A stretch of 64,000 nucleotides of DNA from Calocera cornea HHB12733 (lineage: Eukaryota; Basidiomycota; Dacrymycetes; Dacrymycetales; Dacrymycetaceae). This document shows positions 9,561-21,700 of the stretch, piece by piece; the first letter of the stretch is position 1; each line of letters begins with the position of its first letter. The translations under genes and the position numbers were made by a program. The stretch spans positions 62,001 through 126,000 of the forward strand of contig KV423958.1 of the NCBI GenBank assembly GCA_001632435.1, written 5' to 3'. Below the pieces are notes generated by a model. The model was not told the origin of the DNA and ran no database searches. It saw nothing but the letters and a program-made list of their open reading frames with translations.

Positions 9561-10894
9561 GGGCGCCTCCGGCTCCGGGGCAGGCGTGTCGAGCTTGATT
9601 TCGGCGAGCTGCTCGGTGACCTCCTTCACCCCCTCGTCCTCCTTCTGCGGGGGGACGACTACCGGCTCCTCCTCCTCGACCTTCTCCGCCTCCTCGGCCT
9701 CCGGGAAGATTTCAACGTACTCCTCAAGGTACTCTTCTTCCTCCTCCTCCTCGTCCACCTCCTCCATCTCGTCCAGCTCTCCCAGGGCATCCTCATTCCC
9801 ATGCGCCGCGAGGGCGACGCGGATCGCCTGGAGACTCTCGTGCTCTGGGTCTCCCTTGTTCGCGTTGATCTCGAGTAGCGTCAGCCCCGGCAAGTGCAGG
9901 GAGATCGCCTCGGCCAAGATCCCGTACGTGCGCGGGTCCACCTCCGAGTTCTCCAGCTTGAGCTGCTGCAGCTGCCTGTTGTTCCCTCCCGCCAGCGCAC
10001 CGGCAAGGAGCACGCCCCCGCGGGGCTTGAGCACGCAGTCGGAGAGGTTTAGCACCTTTAGCTTGGACCATTGGGGGAGGACCTTGGCCACGAGCCGCGG
10101 GCCGGAGAGGTCGATCGCGCCCGAGTCGTTTATTTCGGTGAGGGTGTTGTCCTGCAGGTCGAGCAGCTCCAGGTCCGGGCACTGAGCGAGGCCGCGGAAG
10201 AGCGCGAGCATCGCCGACATCCGGATCCCGTCGTTCTGCATGGTTACTTCACGGAGCGTGCCGTGCGCGGCGTACGCCTCTGCCCAGACCTTGGCGCTGT
10301 CCTCGAGCCTGTTCCGGCCGCAGATGACGACCTGCAGGTTGCTCCTATTGCCAGCAGCCTTGCTCTTCTCCGCACTTGCCAGCAGGGCGCGGGCGACGAT
10401 CTCCCCTCCCGCCGGGCCCAGGCCGTTGTTGTTCAGCTTGAGCACGGAGATGGCCGTGTTCTGCGCGAGGAGGTTCACCATCGGTTCGGCGCTGCGGCCG
10501 CCGAAGGCGTTGTCGGACAGGTCAATCGTGTGCAGCGAGGGGTGGGAGGAGAGTGCGTCGCAGAGTGCGGAAAGGGAGAGGGGGATCTCGCTGATTAGGC
10601 GGCCGGTGAAAATGTCTGCCAGGTCGGCCACCTGCACAAGTTGTCAGCATGGTTAAAGCGATGTTCTAAGGAGGAAGTAGGGCGCACCTTAAGCGTCTTC
10701 TTCGACTCGAGCACCTCCGCGAGCGCGCGGCACGCCTCGACGCCGAGCGTGTTCCCGCCCAGGTGGACCTCCTCGACGTCGGGCATGGCGCGCAGACGCT
10801 CAAGATGGGGCTCCATCTCCGCGCGAGTGTCGAGCTTGAGCCCCTGCCCAGCGAGAGAGAACACCTTGCTGTCTTCCGCTGCCATATTTTCCAA
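9189..10894 (-). CDS. RNA1: Ran GTPase-activating protein (RanGAP, Rna1) with an extended proline-rich/basic tail
   Basis: Cytosolic GAP for the Ran GTPase, maintaining the RanGTP gradient for nuclear transport. Two exons (10894-10688 and 10631-9189; 56-nt intron) give 549 residues. The LRR domain shows VEEVHLGGNTLGVEACRALA, DIFTGRLISEIP (residues carrying the family's catalytic Arg), LHTIDLSDNAFGG, VLKLNNNGLGPAGG, VVICGRNRLED and TMQNDGIR. An acidic run (DEMEEVDEEEEEEEYLEE) follows, as in all RanGAPs. The C-terminal ~150 residues form a Pro/Ala/Glu-rich tail closing with the basic LGDKLAGIFSPKRRVSQVPK. This tail is absent from yeast Rna1 and differs from the metazoan SUMO-targeted domain. 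It is the part copied twice downstream. A second Met at codon 4 is an alternative start. Confidence 0.93.
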
Positions 10895-11303
10895 GTGCGT
10901 ATGAGATGCGAAAAGGAAGGGGTATGTATGCGCTGAAGTGGGGAAGAAAGGCAGGGAAAGAGTGGTGGGTGGGGGTGGGTGACTGGCGAGCAGAGTGGCG
11001 TAAAAAGTCGCGTTCTGCCCCAGGCGTCCTCCGCCCGTTTGTCCAGTCCGTTTGTCCCTGGAATGCTCCCGCCCTGGTGCACAGCCCCCTAGCGGGTGAG
11101 GTCGGGTATGATCGGCTATAAGCGAGGGCGGGGTGAACCCTTGCCTGCACGGGATCTGGGCAGGCAGGAGCCGTCAATACCCTCGGGCTTAGCCAGCCAG
11201 AGCAGCCCACCTTGATCTTGCTCTTGCTCTTGCTCTTGCTCCTTGTCGGGGTTTACAAATAACCTGGAACGCCAGGACTCGGACATAGAAGGCAGAGACA
11301 GGC
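10895..11303. promoter_or_regulatory. Divergent promoter region between RNA1 and the methylisocitrate lyase gene
   Basis: 409 bp between two start codons in head-to-head orientation. It contains a short hexanucleotide repeat (11211-11240) close to the lyase gene. No clear TATA box was seen. The GA-rich and GT-rich plus strand at 10906-10985 is compositionally skewed. Confidence 0.5.
11211..11240. repeat. Hexanucleotide tandem repeat (CTTGCT)n
   Basis: Four perfect CTTGCT units (11217-11240) preceded by one variant CTTGAT (11211-11216). They lie 60-90 bp upstream of the lyase start codon, so probably in its core promoter or 5' UTR. Confidence 0.85.
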
Positions 11304-13271
11304 ATGCTCTCCGCCCGGCGCACACATCTCGCCCGCACACTCGGGGCGAAGCGACTGCGATCTCTCTCTGGAGCGGCAATGGCCTTCCACACCACCCCTC
11401 CCGCCAACACCGAGCCCCCGGTGCTCCCGCTCGCCCCGCCCTCCCTGAGCGCCGAAGAGTCTGACTTCCAGTCCCGCGTCGCCTCCCTCGAGCAGTTCTT
11501 CGCCCTCCCGCGCTTTCACCACCTCGCGCGGCCCTACCCGGCCAGCGCCGTCGTCTCAAAGCAGGGCTCCTATCCGCCTCTCCCGCTGCCCAGCACCCTC
11601 CTGGCCGACAAGCTCTGGGCGACGCTGAGCGAGGCAGCGGAGAAGGGCGAACCGGTGCACACGATGGGCGCTATTGACCCCGTGCAGATGACCCAGATGG
11701 CCAAGTGGCTTAAGGTGGTGTATGTGAGCGGGTGGGCGTGCTCCAGTGTGCTCACTACGGCCAACAACGAGGTCGGCCCGGATCTCGCGTACGTCCTTGT
11801 CCCTCTTCCTTCTCTAGCATCTTCATTGACGCATATATGCGGGTTTATGGCACAGAGACTACCCCTATACTACAGTCCCCAACCAGGTACACCGCATCTT
11901 CCGCGCGCAGCAGCTGCACGACCGCAAACACTACGATGAGCGGATGACGGCCACCTCCGAAGCCCGCGCAAAGATGGAGTATGTGGACTATCTGCGGCCG
12001 ATCATCGCTGATGCCGATACGGGGTAAGTGCTCGTCATGGGCGACGTGGGAGAGGGGCTGATAGTGGCGAAGGCATGGAGGGCTCAGCAGCGTTATGAAG
12101 CTCGTAAAGCTGTTTGCAGAGTCGGTGCGTACCTCTCGCAACTTACAGGGAAGAATACTTTGCTAACAAGTCTGCCAGGGCGCGGCTGCAATCCACATGG
12201 AAGACCAGCTGCACGGCGGGAAGAAGTGTGGGCACCAAGCCGGCAAGACGCTCGTCCCAGCCTCCACGCACGTCTCCCGCCTGATCGCCTCGCGTTTCCA
12301 GCTCGACATGCTGCAGAACACGATGCTTCTCCTGGCACGGACGGATGCTGAATCCGCGCGCCTGATCAGCAGCACTGTTGACACGCTGGACCATAAGTTT
12401 GTCAAGGGGACTACTAAGCCCGGGCGTGGGCTGGCCGAGAGCTTGGCGCTGGCGGAGGCGACGGGGAAGACGGGTGCGGCGGTGGACGCTGTGGAAGACG
12501 CGTGGACGAAGGAGTTCCCGACATGCACGTTCGACGACGCCGTGCGCGCCGCCCTGGATGCCTCCGAGGTCAGCGGGAAGGACCAGGTGTATGCGCAGTA
12601 CCTGGAGAAGTGCCAGGGCAAGAGCATCACAGACATGCGCGCTATCGCGCTCGAAGCGCTCGGCACGCCCGTATTCTGGGATTGGGACGCACCCAAGACG
12701 CGCGAGGGATACTACGCCTACACCGGTGGGCTAGGCGCCGCTATCGCGCGCGCCAAGGCGTACGCGCCCGTCGCGGACATGCTGTGGCTCGAGACGTCTA
12801 AGCCTTCGCTCGAAGAGGCACGCACGTACGCGCGCGAGATACGCAAGACGCACCCCGGGAAATGGTTCGTGTACAACCTCAGCCCGAGCTTCAATTGGGC
12901 CGCAGCGGGGTACACCGAGCAGGACCTCAAGGCGTTCATCTGGGAGCTCGCTAAGGAGGGCTTTGTCCTCCAGCTTATTTCGCTCGCGGGGCTGCACGCC
13001 GCCGCGCTGACGAGCCATGAGCTCGCTAAGGGGTATGCCGAGGACGGGATGCTCGCCTATGTGAACTTGATACAGAAGAGGGAGAAGGAGCTCGGGGTGG
13101 ATGTGCTCACCCATCAGAAGTGGAGCGGGGCGGCCTATATTGACCGGATTCTGCAGAGTGAGTAGTCCTTCTCGTTGTGTTGGATGTGTACTGATATTTC
13201 CCGCAGCCGTGTCCTCTGGCTCGTCTTCCACTGCTTCGATGGGCAAGGACTCCACTGAACACGCCTTCTGA
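11304..13271 (+). CDS. 2-methylisocitrate lyase, mitochondrial (isocitrate lyase superfamily)
   Basis: Cleaves 2-methylisocitrate to pyruvate and succinate, the last step of the methylcitrate cycle for propionyl-CoA disposal. Five exons (11304-11788, 11856-12023, 12073-12124, 12179-13157, 13207-13271) join in frame to 582 residues. The basic, Ser/Arg-rich leader ([20 protein letters not shown]) looks like a mitochondrial presequence. Superfamily motifs are [31 protein letters not shown] split by an intron, [19 protein letters not shown] (catalytic Cys), [10 protein letters not shown] and [13 protein letters not shown]. The C-terminus [19 protein letters not shown] differs from what I recall of glyoxylate-cycle ICL1 ends. 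The leader and C-terminus favour methylisocitrate lyase over isocitrate lyase, but the two families share the active-site motif, so the substrate is inferred. Confidence 0.82.
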
Positions 13272-13706
13272 GCCTGCTGCCACGCTAGAATACTACAACG
13301 TACCGGGGATAGCAACGAGATCTGCATTGTACAAATACCTAGCACATCATCCGTTCAAGGAAGCGGATGGCCTCTAGGGGACCGCAGATTTGAGTCCACC
13401 CTGGGAGGTCATTTCACACCTTCATCGCATTTTGGAGAGCATCCGCGTCCTTCTCTCTCCGTTCGTCGTTTTGTGCCCATCCAGACGCCCCTTCAGGGAG
13501 GCAGAAAGGGTGCAAGATCATTACGCCAGCAATGGTAGTACACAATAGAGAGGATAAAGAGAGGATATTTACAAGCCACAAGCCAGGAGAGCCAGATTAC
13601 ACGCAAGAAGACCGGTATCCGAGGAGCCACAGGGGATAGGGAATAAGGAATGCCGTGATGACGGCTCAAGAACGAAGACAACAGAAGAAAGTGAAACTTG
13701 TCAAGT
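13272..13706. other. Intergenic: converging 3' ends
   Basis: 435 bp between the stop codons of the lyase gene (plus) and the large disordered-protein gene (minus). It is AT-richer than the flanking genes and presumably holds both 3' UTRs. No RNA gene, repeat or further coding evidence was found. Confidence 0.55.
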
Positions 13707-16700
13707 CTAGAACGCAGGCGAACTGCGGATATGGGAATAGCCCACTGGGGTGACCATCTCAAAGGTGGAGAGCTCGGACGGGCTGAGCGGGTCATCCGTG
13801 CTCGAAGACATGCTCGGCCGTGGCTGCTGTTCTTCCTGCACCGGCTGGCTGAGCAATGACGCCGAGATGGAAGGACCCGTACGATGGGTACGTGAGATGG
13901 ATGACGCCGGTGAATGCGTGATCCGTACCCCATTCTCGTCAACCTCGTCAAGGCCAGGTACCGGCTTGCGACGGATGCTGTTTTGCCTTGCCGGGCGCGT
14001 AGGAGGCGACTCTTGAGGCTTTGCCGGGGGGGAAGATCTGGGTGGTCGCACAGGTGGCCCGTTCTGCGGTGTGCCGAAAGGACCGTCGCTTTTCGGCGGA
14101 GGTGTCGGCGGAGGCGGGGAACCGTTTGCCTGGGCCGTCTGTGGCGGTGAAGGCGCGGCTCGATGTACCGAGGCAAACCGAGCGTCACGAATATCCGCCT
14201 GACCATGGATGACGTGCATCGGCGCTGAGATGGTGACGGCTCGTCCGTTGATGGTGACCCCGTTCTCTTCCTCAGACTCGCCCCTACCCTGGCGCGGCTT
14301 CGGGGAAGCCCACTTGTTGAGAACACTCCGAGTACGGGCAGCCCTGATAGTAGAACTCCGGTCTGTCTGGGGAATCGGGGGTACAGGCGGAATCCGAGTG
14401 GGTGCCTGAGCATTTGGTGTGGGTGACCGCACACTCAGCCGGCCGTCTTGCCCTTGGCCAAAGCGGAAGTTGTCCATGCTGCGGTCACGCTGCTGGTCCT
14501 TGGAGTCACTGAGACTCTCCACCGAGGACGAAGTTGACAGTCGGGGACTTGGCATGCCGACTGGTTGACGCGGACTTGGCGGCACGGGCGATCTTGGTGT
14601 CGATGGCAGAGGTGGGGTATCTGCCTCTGGAACTCCTTGCAGTGACCCCTGAGCGCCCTTTTTCCACAGCCGACGTATACTTTTGACACTCATGACGGAT
14701 CGCTTTCGTTCTGCCTTGATATCACCCTTTGGGAAAGACTCATCGGAGAACCGGCTCGAATCTCGACTCCTCTCGGAGTCGTTTCGCTCGTGCCCGATTG
14801 TGATCGACGGCGATTTAGTGGACCGCCGGTCCTTCTTGTCCGGGCTCACGTCCAATCCATCCTCTTCGGCGGAACGGGCACGCTTGAGTGTCTCCATGGA
14901 TACTGTTGCAGGGGCGAAAGGACGGTCCTCCGAGCCAAGAACACCGGGAGCCATCAGACCTTCCAACCCTTGCTGGGCCACAGCCGGGCTTACAGGGATA
15001 GCCGGCCAACCAGATACCAGGAGGCTGTCGCATGTCAGAATTGGAGATCTAGATGTAAGAGTTGACTACATACCCAGCTGGCTTCCCACCGGGACCCGGG
15101 AACACGGGGCTGGATCCCGAGCCACTCAGATCAGGCGACGTGTTGAGATCCATGAACGATGTTGAGGACATGTGCCTTGGTGAGATCTGTGCATATGCCT
15201 GGAATCAGGTAAGGAAAGTTTCGCAACGGCATCCGCTTGTAACGCACCTTCTCGATATCGTCCAGTTCCCTTTGCATTTGGAGCTGACTTGCCTTCAGGC
15301 TGTCGGCCACAGACTCGAGACTCTTCGTCGATGATCTCGACGGATTGCCCCGCCACTTCGTGCTCAAGTACGCCAAGCTGACAGAGTCCCTCTCCGCTTC
15401 CTCGCGCAGGATGATCCTGTCCGATATGAGCGGACTGGGCGCCAGCTGAAGAGGCGGTGGCGGGATAGCGCGCTTTGGTGCTTGGGGAGTAGGAGGTGAG
15501 ACAGAGGTGGACTCAGGCTCTTCGGTCAGAGTGAGCATTGTGGAGGGCTCGGTAGCAGTGGCAGTTGCTGTCGACGTCGCACGGGAGTGCGACATCGAAC
15601 TTGGTCGAGAACCGCTGGGCGTGACAGTCGAAGGAGAGTGCACCGGTTCCGGTGACGGAGCCGTGGCCGTCTCCACTTCATCCTGCCCAGTCTCCTCGTC
15701 CTCCACCGCCACCTCGCCGCTCTCGCGATGCACCTCCCGGATAATGATGGGCTGCCTGAGGCTCTCCCGAAGCTCATCGCGCAGCTGGTCCCGCGTCATC
15801 GGCACCTCCGGCGTATGCTTCGCGTTCCAAAGCGAGACCACGTCCTCCACGTCGTCCGTGCTGTCCCAGTCCGTCCCGCTGCCGCTGCCTGTGCCCTCCT
15901 CGTCGAACCTGCTAGGGCTAGGCGGGGCGAGCTCCTCCGTGTCCGGCTCTTCGGGCGTCAGCTCGTGCTCGTGTATCGAGGGAGAGTAGGGAACGCCGTT
16001 CATCCGGATACCCAAGCCTTGCATGCTCGCGGACAGTGAAGACCGCCCCGAATGCGGGGGCTGGGCGACGTCGGACGAAGTCGAGTTGCGGAGTGTATTC
16101 CACGTCTCGCCATCCGCCGGGAAGACGTCGCTGAGCGGGTCAGAGTTGAGCGAGAGCGCCGGAATGGCAGGCAAGGCATCTTCCTCCTCCTCCCCGCTCT
16201 CCTTCTCTTCCTCTTCCAAATCCTCGTCCTCCTCATACTCCGACCGCGGGCTGCTCCCCTCCTGCCCACTCGGCTCCTCTGCACTCTCCATCTCCCTCTC
16301 CAGCTCAGCCAAGACAGTCACGTCCGCCTCCTCGTCCTCATCCTCATCATCCAATTGCATATACTCCTCTTCCCCCGGTTCTGCCGGTGTTTCCGGCTGC
16401 GACCCGCCCGACTCGGGCGCATACAGCGTGTCGGGCGTTAGGGAGTGCGGCTCCGCCTCGTACATGAAGCTGGGGTTGCCGGGCGACAGCAGCCCATCGT
16501 CGCTCCGCAGCATGGCAGGGCTCGGGAGCACCTCCCCGTCGAGCCTAAACAGGGGCGAGCGGGGGCTGCGCGAGCCTACGCTGGACACGGCGCGCGAGCC
16601 CATGCGGGAGTTGGCCCGCGATGTGTTTCTTGAGTGGAGCTGGAGGGGGAGGGGGCCGTTGAGGAGGGATGGGCTGGGCGAGGGGGCGGAGGATCGGCCT

Positions 16701-18046
16701 CGGGTGCGGGAAAGCCAGATGTCAAACCAGGGGGCTTTGTGCCGCTCGATGTCGAACTCTACTTTGCCTACGATCGGGGGTTGGAGGACTGAGAGTGCTG
16801 TGCTTGGCCGGGAGGCGCGGGAGGAAGTCACAGATGCGATGGAGGCGATGCTGTCCTGTCTTGACCTGCCGTTCCCTTGCTGCTCGAGTGGGGAAGGCTT
16901 GCCGGAGACGAAGGGGAATGCGCGCCGTTGTGGTGAGGGGGTGACTGTTGCGGCGCGGCTGGTGTTGAGCGGACGTAGGACCCGCGCTTCTGTGCCTGGA
17001 GAGGAAGTCGATGCGTCATCCACCGGGCTCTCGTGAAGGGTTGTCGGTGGACTGGGCACTGGCGAGTGAGAGACAGCACTGGTACTTCGTGGAGAAGTGA
17101 CAGCGGCAACAAGCTCTTCCCGCTCCATGCGTAGCAGAGGCTGCCAGAGCAGCTTCCACGCATCGTCCGATATCCGCGGGCCGGCCACACCTGCAGCAGG
17201 AGAATCCGGGTCCTCCTGGACCAGGTAGAGAACCATCCCGCTAGTGCTTGGCAGGCGGTACTCCTTGGCCACGGCGCCGAGCTGGCCCTTGAGTGTCGAG
17301 TGCAGGGGCACGAGCGCGCCGCGTTTCAGCTGCGCATCCGCTGCGGGGTCGACGGCGAGGGAGGAGGGAGGGATGACGTGTATGAGGAAGCGAGTCGCGG
17401 ATGCGCGAGCGTGGGAGTGCGCTGAGAAGCCGAACTGGTGCGTGGACTGCGGGTCGTGGACTGGGGGGATGTGCGTGCTGACGCCGAACGCGTTTGCCAG
17501 TTTGGCGAGTCGCATGGGCGAGACGGGTGCTCCGCCCATCGGCCGGGCGCTGAGCGCAGTGACGGTTATGCGGCTCGTGTCGTCGTCCAGCTCGGCCTCT
17601 CCGTCTAATACATCCATGTCCACGCTCAGCTTTTGCCTCTCCAGCCGCACCCCGATCCCCAGCATCTTCTGCTCGTCTACACCCTCGTCATATCCCTCCG
17701 AGACGGGCACCGACGAGCTCGGGGAGGTCATGTCGTGCTCGAAGAGCTCACTCGGCTGGGTTGACGGGTGCGAGCTCGACGTCGAGGAGGAGCCCTCCGA
17801 GTGCTGGTTGTCGCTTCGCTTGCGGCTGTGTGTGCGTGTATGCGGACTGCTTCTGGTGACGGTGTCGTGGGGGGAGCCGGGTTGTGCGTGCGAGGCGGTG
17901 AGGATCATCTGTGGGTGTGTGGGCGGGGTGGGCAACGGGGAGCCAGCAGAGCGGGAGGAGGGCAACGGTTGCGCCGATCGGATCAGAAAAACGCGGGCTT
18001 TTGTGTGCTGATGATGACGCGTGGGGAGACGCGCGCGGACATTCAC
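13707..18046 (-). CDS. Large, mostly disordered hypothetical protein (1,409 residues)
   Basis: Not recognised. Three exons (18046-15248, 15186-15074, 15024-13707) splice in frame into one long protein; without splicing it looks like two separate ORFs. The N-terminal third has a likely folded module of about 200 residues, including RFLIHVIPPSSLAVDP, GMVLYLVQEDPDS and ISDDAWKLLWQPLLRMERE. The rest is low complexity: Ser/Pro/Thr-rich runs, acidic blocks (LDDEDEDEEADVTVL, EEDEDLEEEEKESGEEEED), a short predicted helix before the first splice site (LKASQLQMQRELDDIEK), and proline-rich SH3-ligand-like motifs (PPPPTPPPK, RPPRSSPPAKP) near the C-terminus. That layout resembles cytoskeletal or signalling scaffolds, but no function is claimed. 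An alternative start is the Met 46 codons downstream. Confidence 0.75.
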
Positions 18047-18774
18047 TCTTTTTGTGGGCGGGGCGTGAGGGGCGTAGGACGTTATAGGCGTGCGTCGGGC
18101 GTTAGCGACATTGGCGATGTGGGTGCGATTATTGATGGCTAGTAGTAGACAAAAGCGGGAGGGCGGTGATGGAAGGAGCAGGAAATAGACCAGGAGGAGG
18201 AGGAGGAGGAGGAAGGAGCGGAACGGGACTGGGGGGCGGCCGGCGGGGCACTGACAGGGCCCTCACTCACACTCGCTCAAGCCGTGCCCGTTGTCAAGCA
18301 TGTGGAATTCTCGCGTAGAAGCAACAGCGGTCCTGTCAGCCAAGCTGAGTGGCCCTCCTCCCGCCTCCGCCTCCGGGTGGCTGTGATGAGCTAAAGTGCA
18401 GTAGCGCGCCCTCAGTGGCTCCCCTGCCCCTGTTTCATTTGGAGCTTATTGACGTTCATTCGCTGCCCAGCAAAGGGTCGCCCAAAGGGTCTGATAAGCT
18501 CGTCCTTGCGTCGGTTCAGAATCCACAGCCTGAGGCAGCACGACCGTTGGCACCGGCACGATGGGTATGCGGGGTATTGAGGTGGGAGGGGGGCGCTTAC
18601 CTCCCCGGTGGCATCGGGCGACGCACGTTCATCAAGCAGATCCGGCCGAAGTCACGCGTGAATTAGGCTGGCGAAGGGACCAGCTTGGACAATTATAAAT
18701 ACGGGTAGATCGTACACACTCCCAATACGCAATACAACAGTAATAGTAATACACAACCAAAGTGCAACTGAGGC
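18047..18774. other. Intergenic: promoter of the disordered-protein gene and 3' flank of TAF1
   Basis: 728 bp between two minus-strand genes. It has a GGA-rich stretch (18190-18222) and, near TAF1, an AT-rich segment (18690-18770) that is probably the TAF1 3' UTR. No RNA gene was identified. The 105-codon plus-strand frame here is proline-rich with no support. Confidence 0.5.
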
Positions 18775-21700
18775 CTAGCTTTTTTTAATGGTGATCTTGA
18801 GCTTCGGCGGCCCGGGCATGGGCGTCTCCGGGTGAGGAACGCTGAGCGGCGGGCTGGTCGCCAGCGGGCTGCTAACGTTCGGGTGTCCGAAGACGCTGCT
18901 CTGCCTCGGGAAGGCGCCAGGGGTGGGGAAGGCACCCGGCGTAGGGAACGGGTATGCCGAGTGCCCGCCAGGCGGGGAGGCGCCCACGGGCGTCGCAGCC
19001 GGCGGCACAGGGTTGAACTCTGCGTACCGCGGGCACTTCCTGTTCGTCTTCATGTGCCCGATCTGGCCGCAGTTGCCGCATCGGCGCGAGGTGTCCGCTT
19101 TCGCCGGCCGGTCGAGCTGGATCGGCCGGCCACCAGACTTGACGAGCGACTGGTTCTTCCTCGTCAGCCTGCGCTCCTGGTTCCGCTTCATCCGGTTGAT
19201 CTCGGCCTCAAGACGCTTCCGCATCCTGCTGTCCGTCGTCGCGTCCCCGGTCGGCAAAGCAACGTCCGCAATCATGTTCTCCTCCTCGATGTTACGCCGC
19301 GTCTTGATATACACGTTGATGACGTTCTCGTCCCGGACAATCTCCGTCTTCCAGCTCCCGTCGGGCTGCATGCGGCGGATGCGCAGCACGCGGTTCGCCG
19401 GCACCTGGTTCGTGGCCATGCCCGACTGGCTCCGCATCTCATCCTCGATCTCGTGCTCCAGGTCGGCGCTCGATCCGCGGCTGTACTCCGACGAGCCTCG
19501 GTTATACGAGGGGTTGGCAAGAGGTGAGTGGACGGGGGGGGAGTACGCCGTGTGGCTCGGGAATTGACGCTCGTCCCGGAAGGTAATCGGTTTCGGTGCC
19601 GAGTAGCCGACGGACGGTTGCCGCGATCCCCCTTGAGCCTGCTCTTCGTCCTCGACATCCAGCTCCGGCTCAACCTTCGAGCTCAATGAATTGTATTGAG
19701 CTTTCCAGATACGCTCGATTTCTGAGCGATAGATCTGCTGCTGTTGCTGGACGTTGTAACGATGGGCGTTCTTAGGTCGCGCGTTCGCTTCGGCTGTCAA
19801 TTGGTCAGAATGGGCATAAGGAAAGAGTACGGCTGCACCCACCTATCTTCTCCGTAGCATCTTCCCCCGCTCTAATGAAGATCTCCTTCATCGAAACACG
19901 CACAAAGCTGAACGCTTCTCCACGTCCCGTCGGGTCGCCTTCACCGTGCAACTTGAGCATCGCCTTGTTCTGCGTTGCATTGATGAAGTTCTTTGTCGCA
20001 ATCCACGGCGCGAGCTGCTGTTCGATACCCATGCCCTCGCCGTCTTCTCCCTCAACAGGTTCGGCTTCGTCTCCGCCATCTTCTGCACCTCTTCCATATC
20101 CAGCATCCAAGAGATGTCGCTGACCGACTTGCATTGCTTCACAAAGTACGACACTCTCGGGCGTGACGAGGGCGATGATCTCACTATCGGGTAGCAGAGT
20201 GTGCTTGGACTTGAGTCGCCAATGCCCTTGATGTTCTCCACGCCGATTGTACTCCATGAGTTCTTTCAGTCGACCTCTCATCTGTAACTCGTTCTGATCG
20301 GGGAAGTACTTCATGAGGCGGTTGATCTTGATGCGCTCCTGTTTGCTCTTCTTGAGCAGGCGATATACGATGCCCTCGAGCCGCTTCTTAATGGTCGTGG
20401 TGATCGCACGAGAATGAGGGCCAGGAACGGGTACGACAGGATATGTCTGGCCAACGACGAAGAGGTTCTTGATCTCGCGAAGATAGTACTTCGTTTCGAG
20501 ATTTTGAGAGCTCCTACATCCAAAGATTAGCAACCGATCCTGAGGGCAGGTCAACTGGACGAACCGAATCACCAAGAAATCCGTCGCGTATGGCTTATGC
20601 CGAAACAAAGGTGCTCGGATGAGGTTGTTATACAAGGTGGGTATCATCTGTCCCGGTTCAACTGAGCCGAATTTGAGGAACGGCGATTCGTCTTTCGGCT
20701 CCAGCACGAAAGCAACACCAACATCGGCCTTCGGCACGTGATCGTCACCCTCGCTTCGCTTTCGATAATAATTCACAAGAATGGCACCCATGCCAATAGA
20801 GGTCATTATCGGGGGGTGTTCCTCCTACAGGGCGGTCAGCATCCGCGCATACACCTGCGAATGGATGATGCGCACCGAAAATTCCCACAACACAAAATTC
20901 GACCCATCCTTAAGCGTAAGATCTGATGTCTTACGCATCTCTTGACCCTCCCCTTTATTCCGCTTGCTCTTATCCTTGTCGCGCTTCCGTACACGAGAGA
21001 AGCGAATCTCAACGTTCGTCGGGAATTGCAAAGCAGGTCGATGGAAAGCGCGTGCTTCGCCCTTGCTGAGGCGCGTTTTATACTGCTCCAAAAGTCAGAT
21101 GTGACACGGTTGCCTGTGAGAAGTATGCGTACGAATGGCAACTGCAATTTCTGCGCAGGATACGCATGCTGCACCTCCAAGTTGCCAAATGTTTGCCTCA
21201 CACCTCTCTGCACACCTCTGCCATGTAAGGTCTCATACAGGTGATCATTGGACAAATTGAATTTGTCCTTGACATGTTGCGCTGCCCGATTTGCGATGGC
21301 CTGCTGCAGTCGCGCCTTGCGCGATAGCGGTTGCTGTGTCGCGGCAGCTGCTTGCTCAGTCTTATCATCAACGGTGACTCGTCGGGGCGGTTCCAAGAAC
21401 GGCTTGTATAGCGTCTGCGGGGTCCACATGATCGATTTTGCCCAGTCGTCGCTGTCCAGCCACGTATTATACTCATCGTAGTGAGGCAGACTCTCGTCAT
21501 GCGGTTCATGCTTCAAAAGCGATGGTTTGGAAGACCTGTTCGAGCATTCAGCCGATTTGTACACGACCTGAGATTCAGGTACGCACGGGGTCCAGATGAT
21601 ATCCTTCTCCCACGGAGCTATCATCACAGGGTCGAAAGCATCTTCTACCATATCGAGATCAAACAACCCCTTCCCGAGTCTGCGACGTTTCTGTCGAAGT

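Noticed and set aside
11304..13271. Glyoxylate-cycle isocitrate lyase (ICL1)
   Set aside because: Shares KKCGH, but the N-terminus looks mitochondrial and the C-terminal motif differs; methylisocitrate lyase preferred though not proven.
16023..17036. 337-codon plus-strand frame over the disordered-protein gene
   Set aside because: Serine-rich shadow of the acidic/Ser-rich coding strand on the minus strand.
18349..18666. 105-codon plus-strand frame in the promoter of the disordered-protein gene
   Set aside because: Proline-rich, no homologous motif, and located where a promoter is expected.
18694..18701. TATAAATA on the plus strand
   Set aside because: Lies in the 3' flank of TAF1 with no plus-strand gene start nearby; more likely UTR composition.
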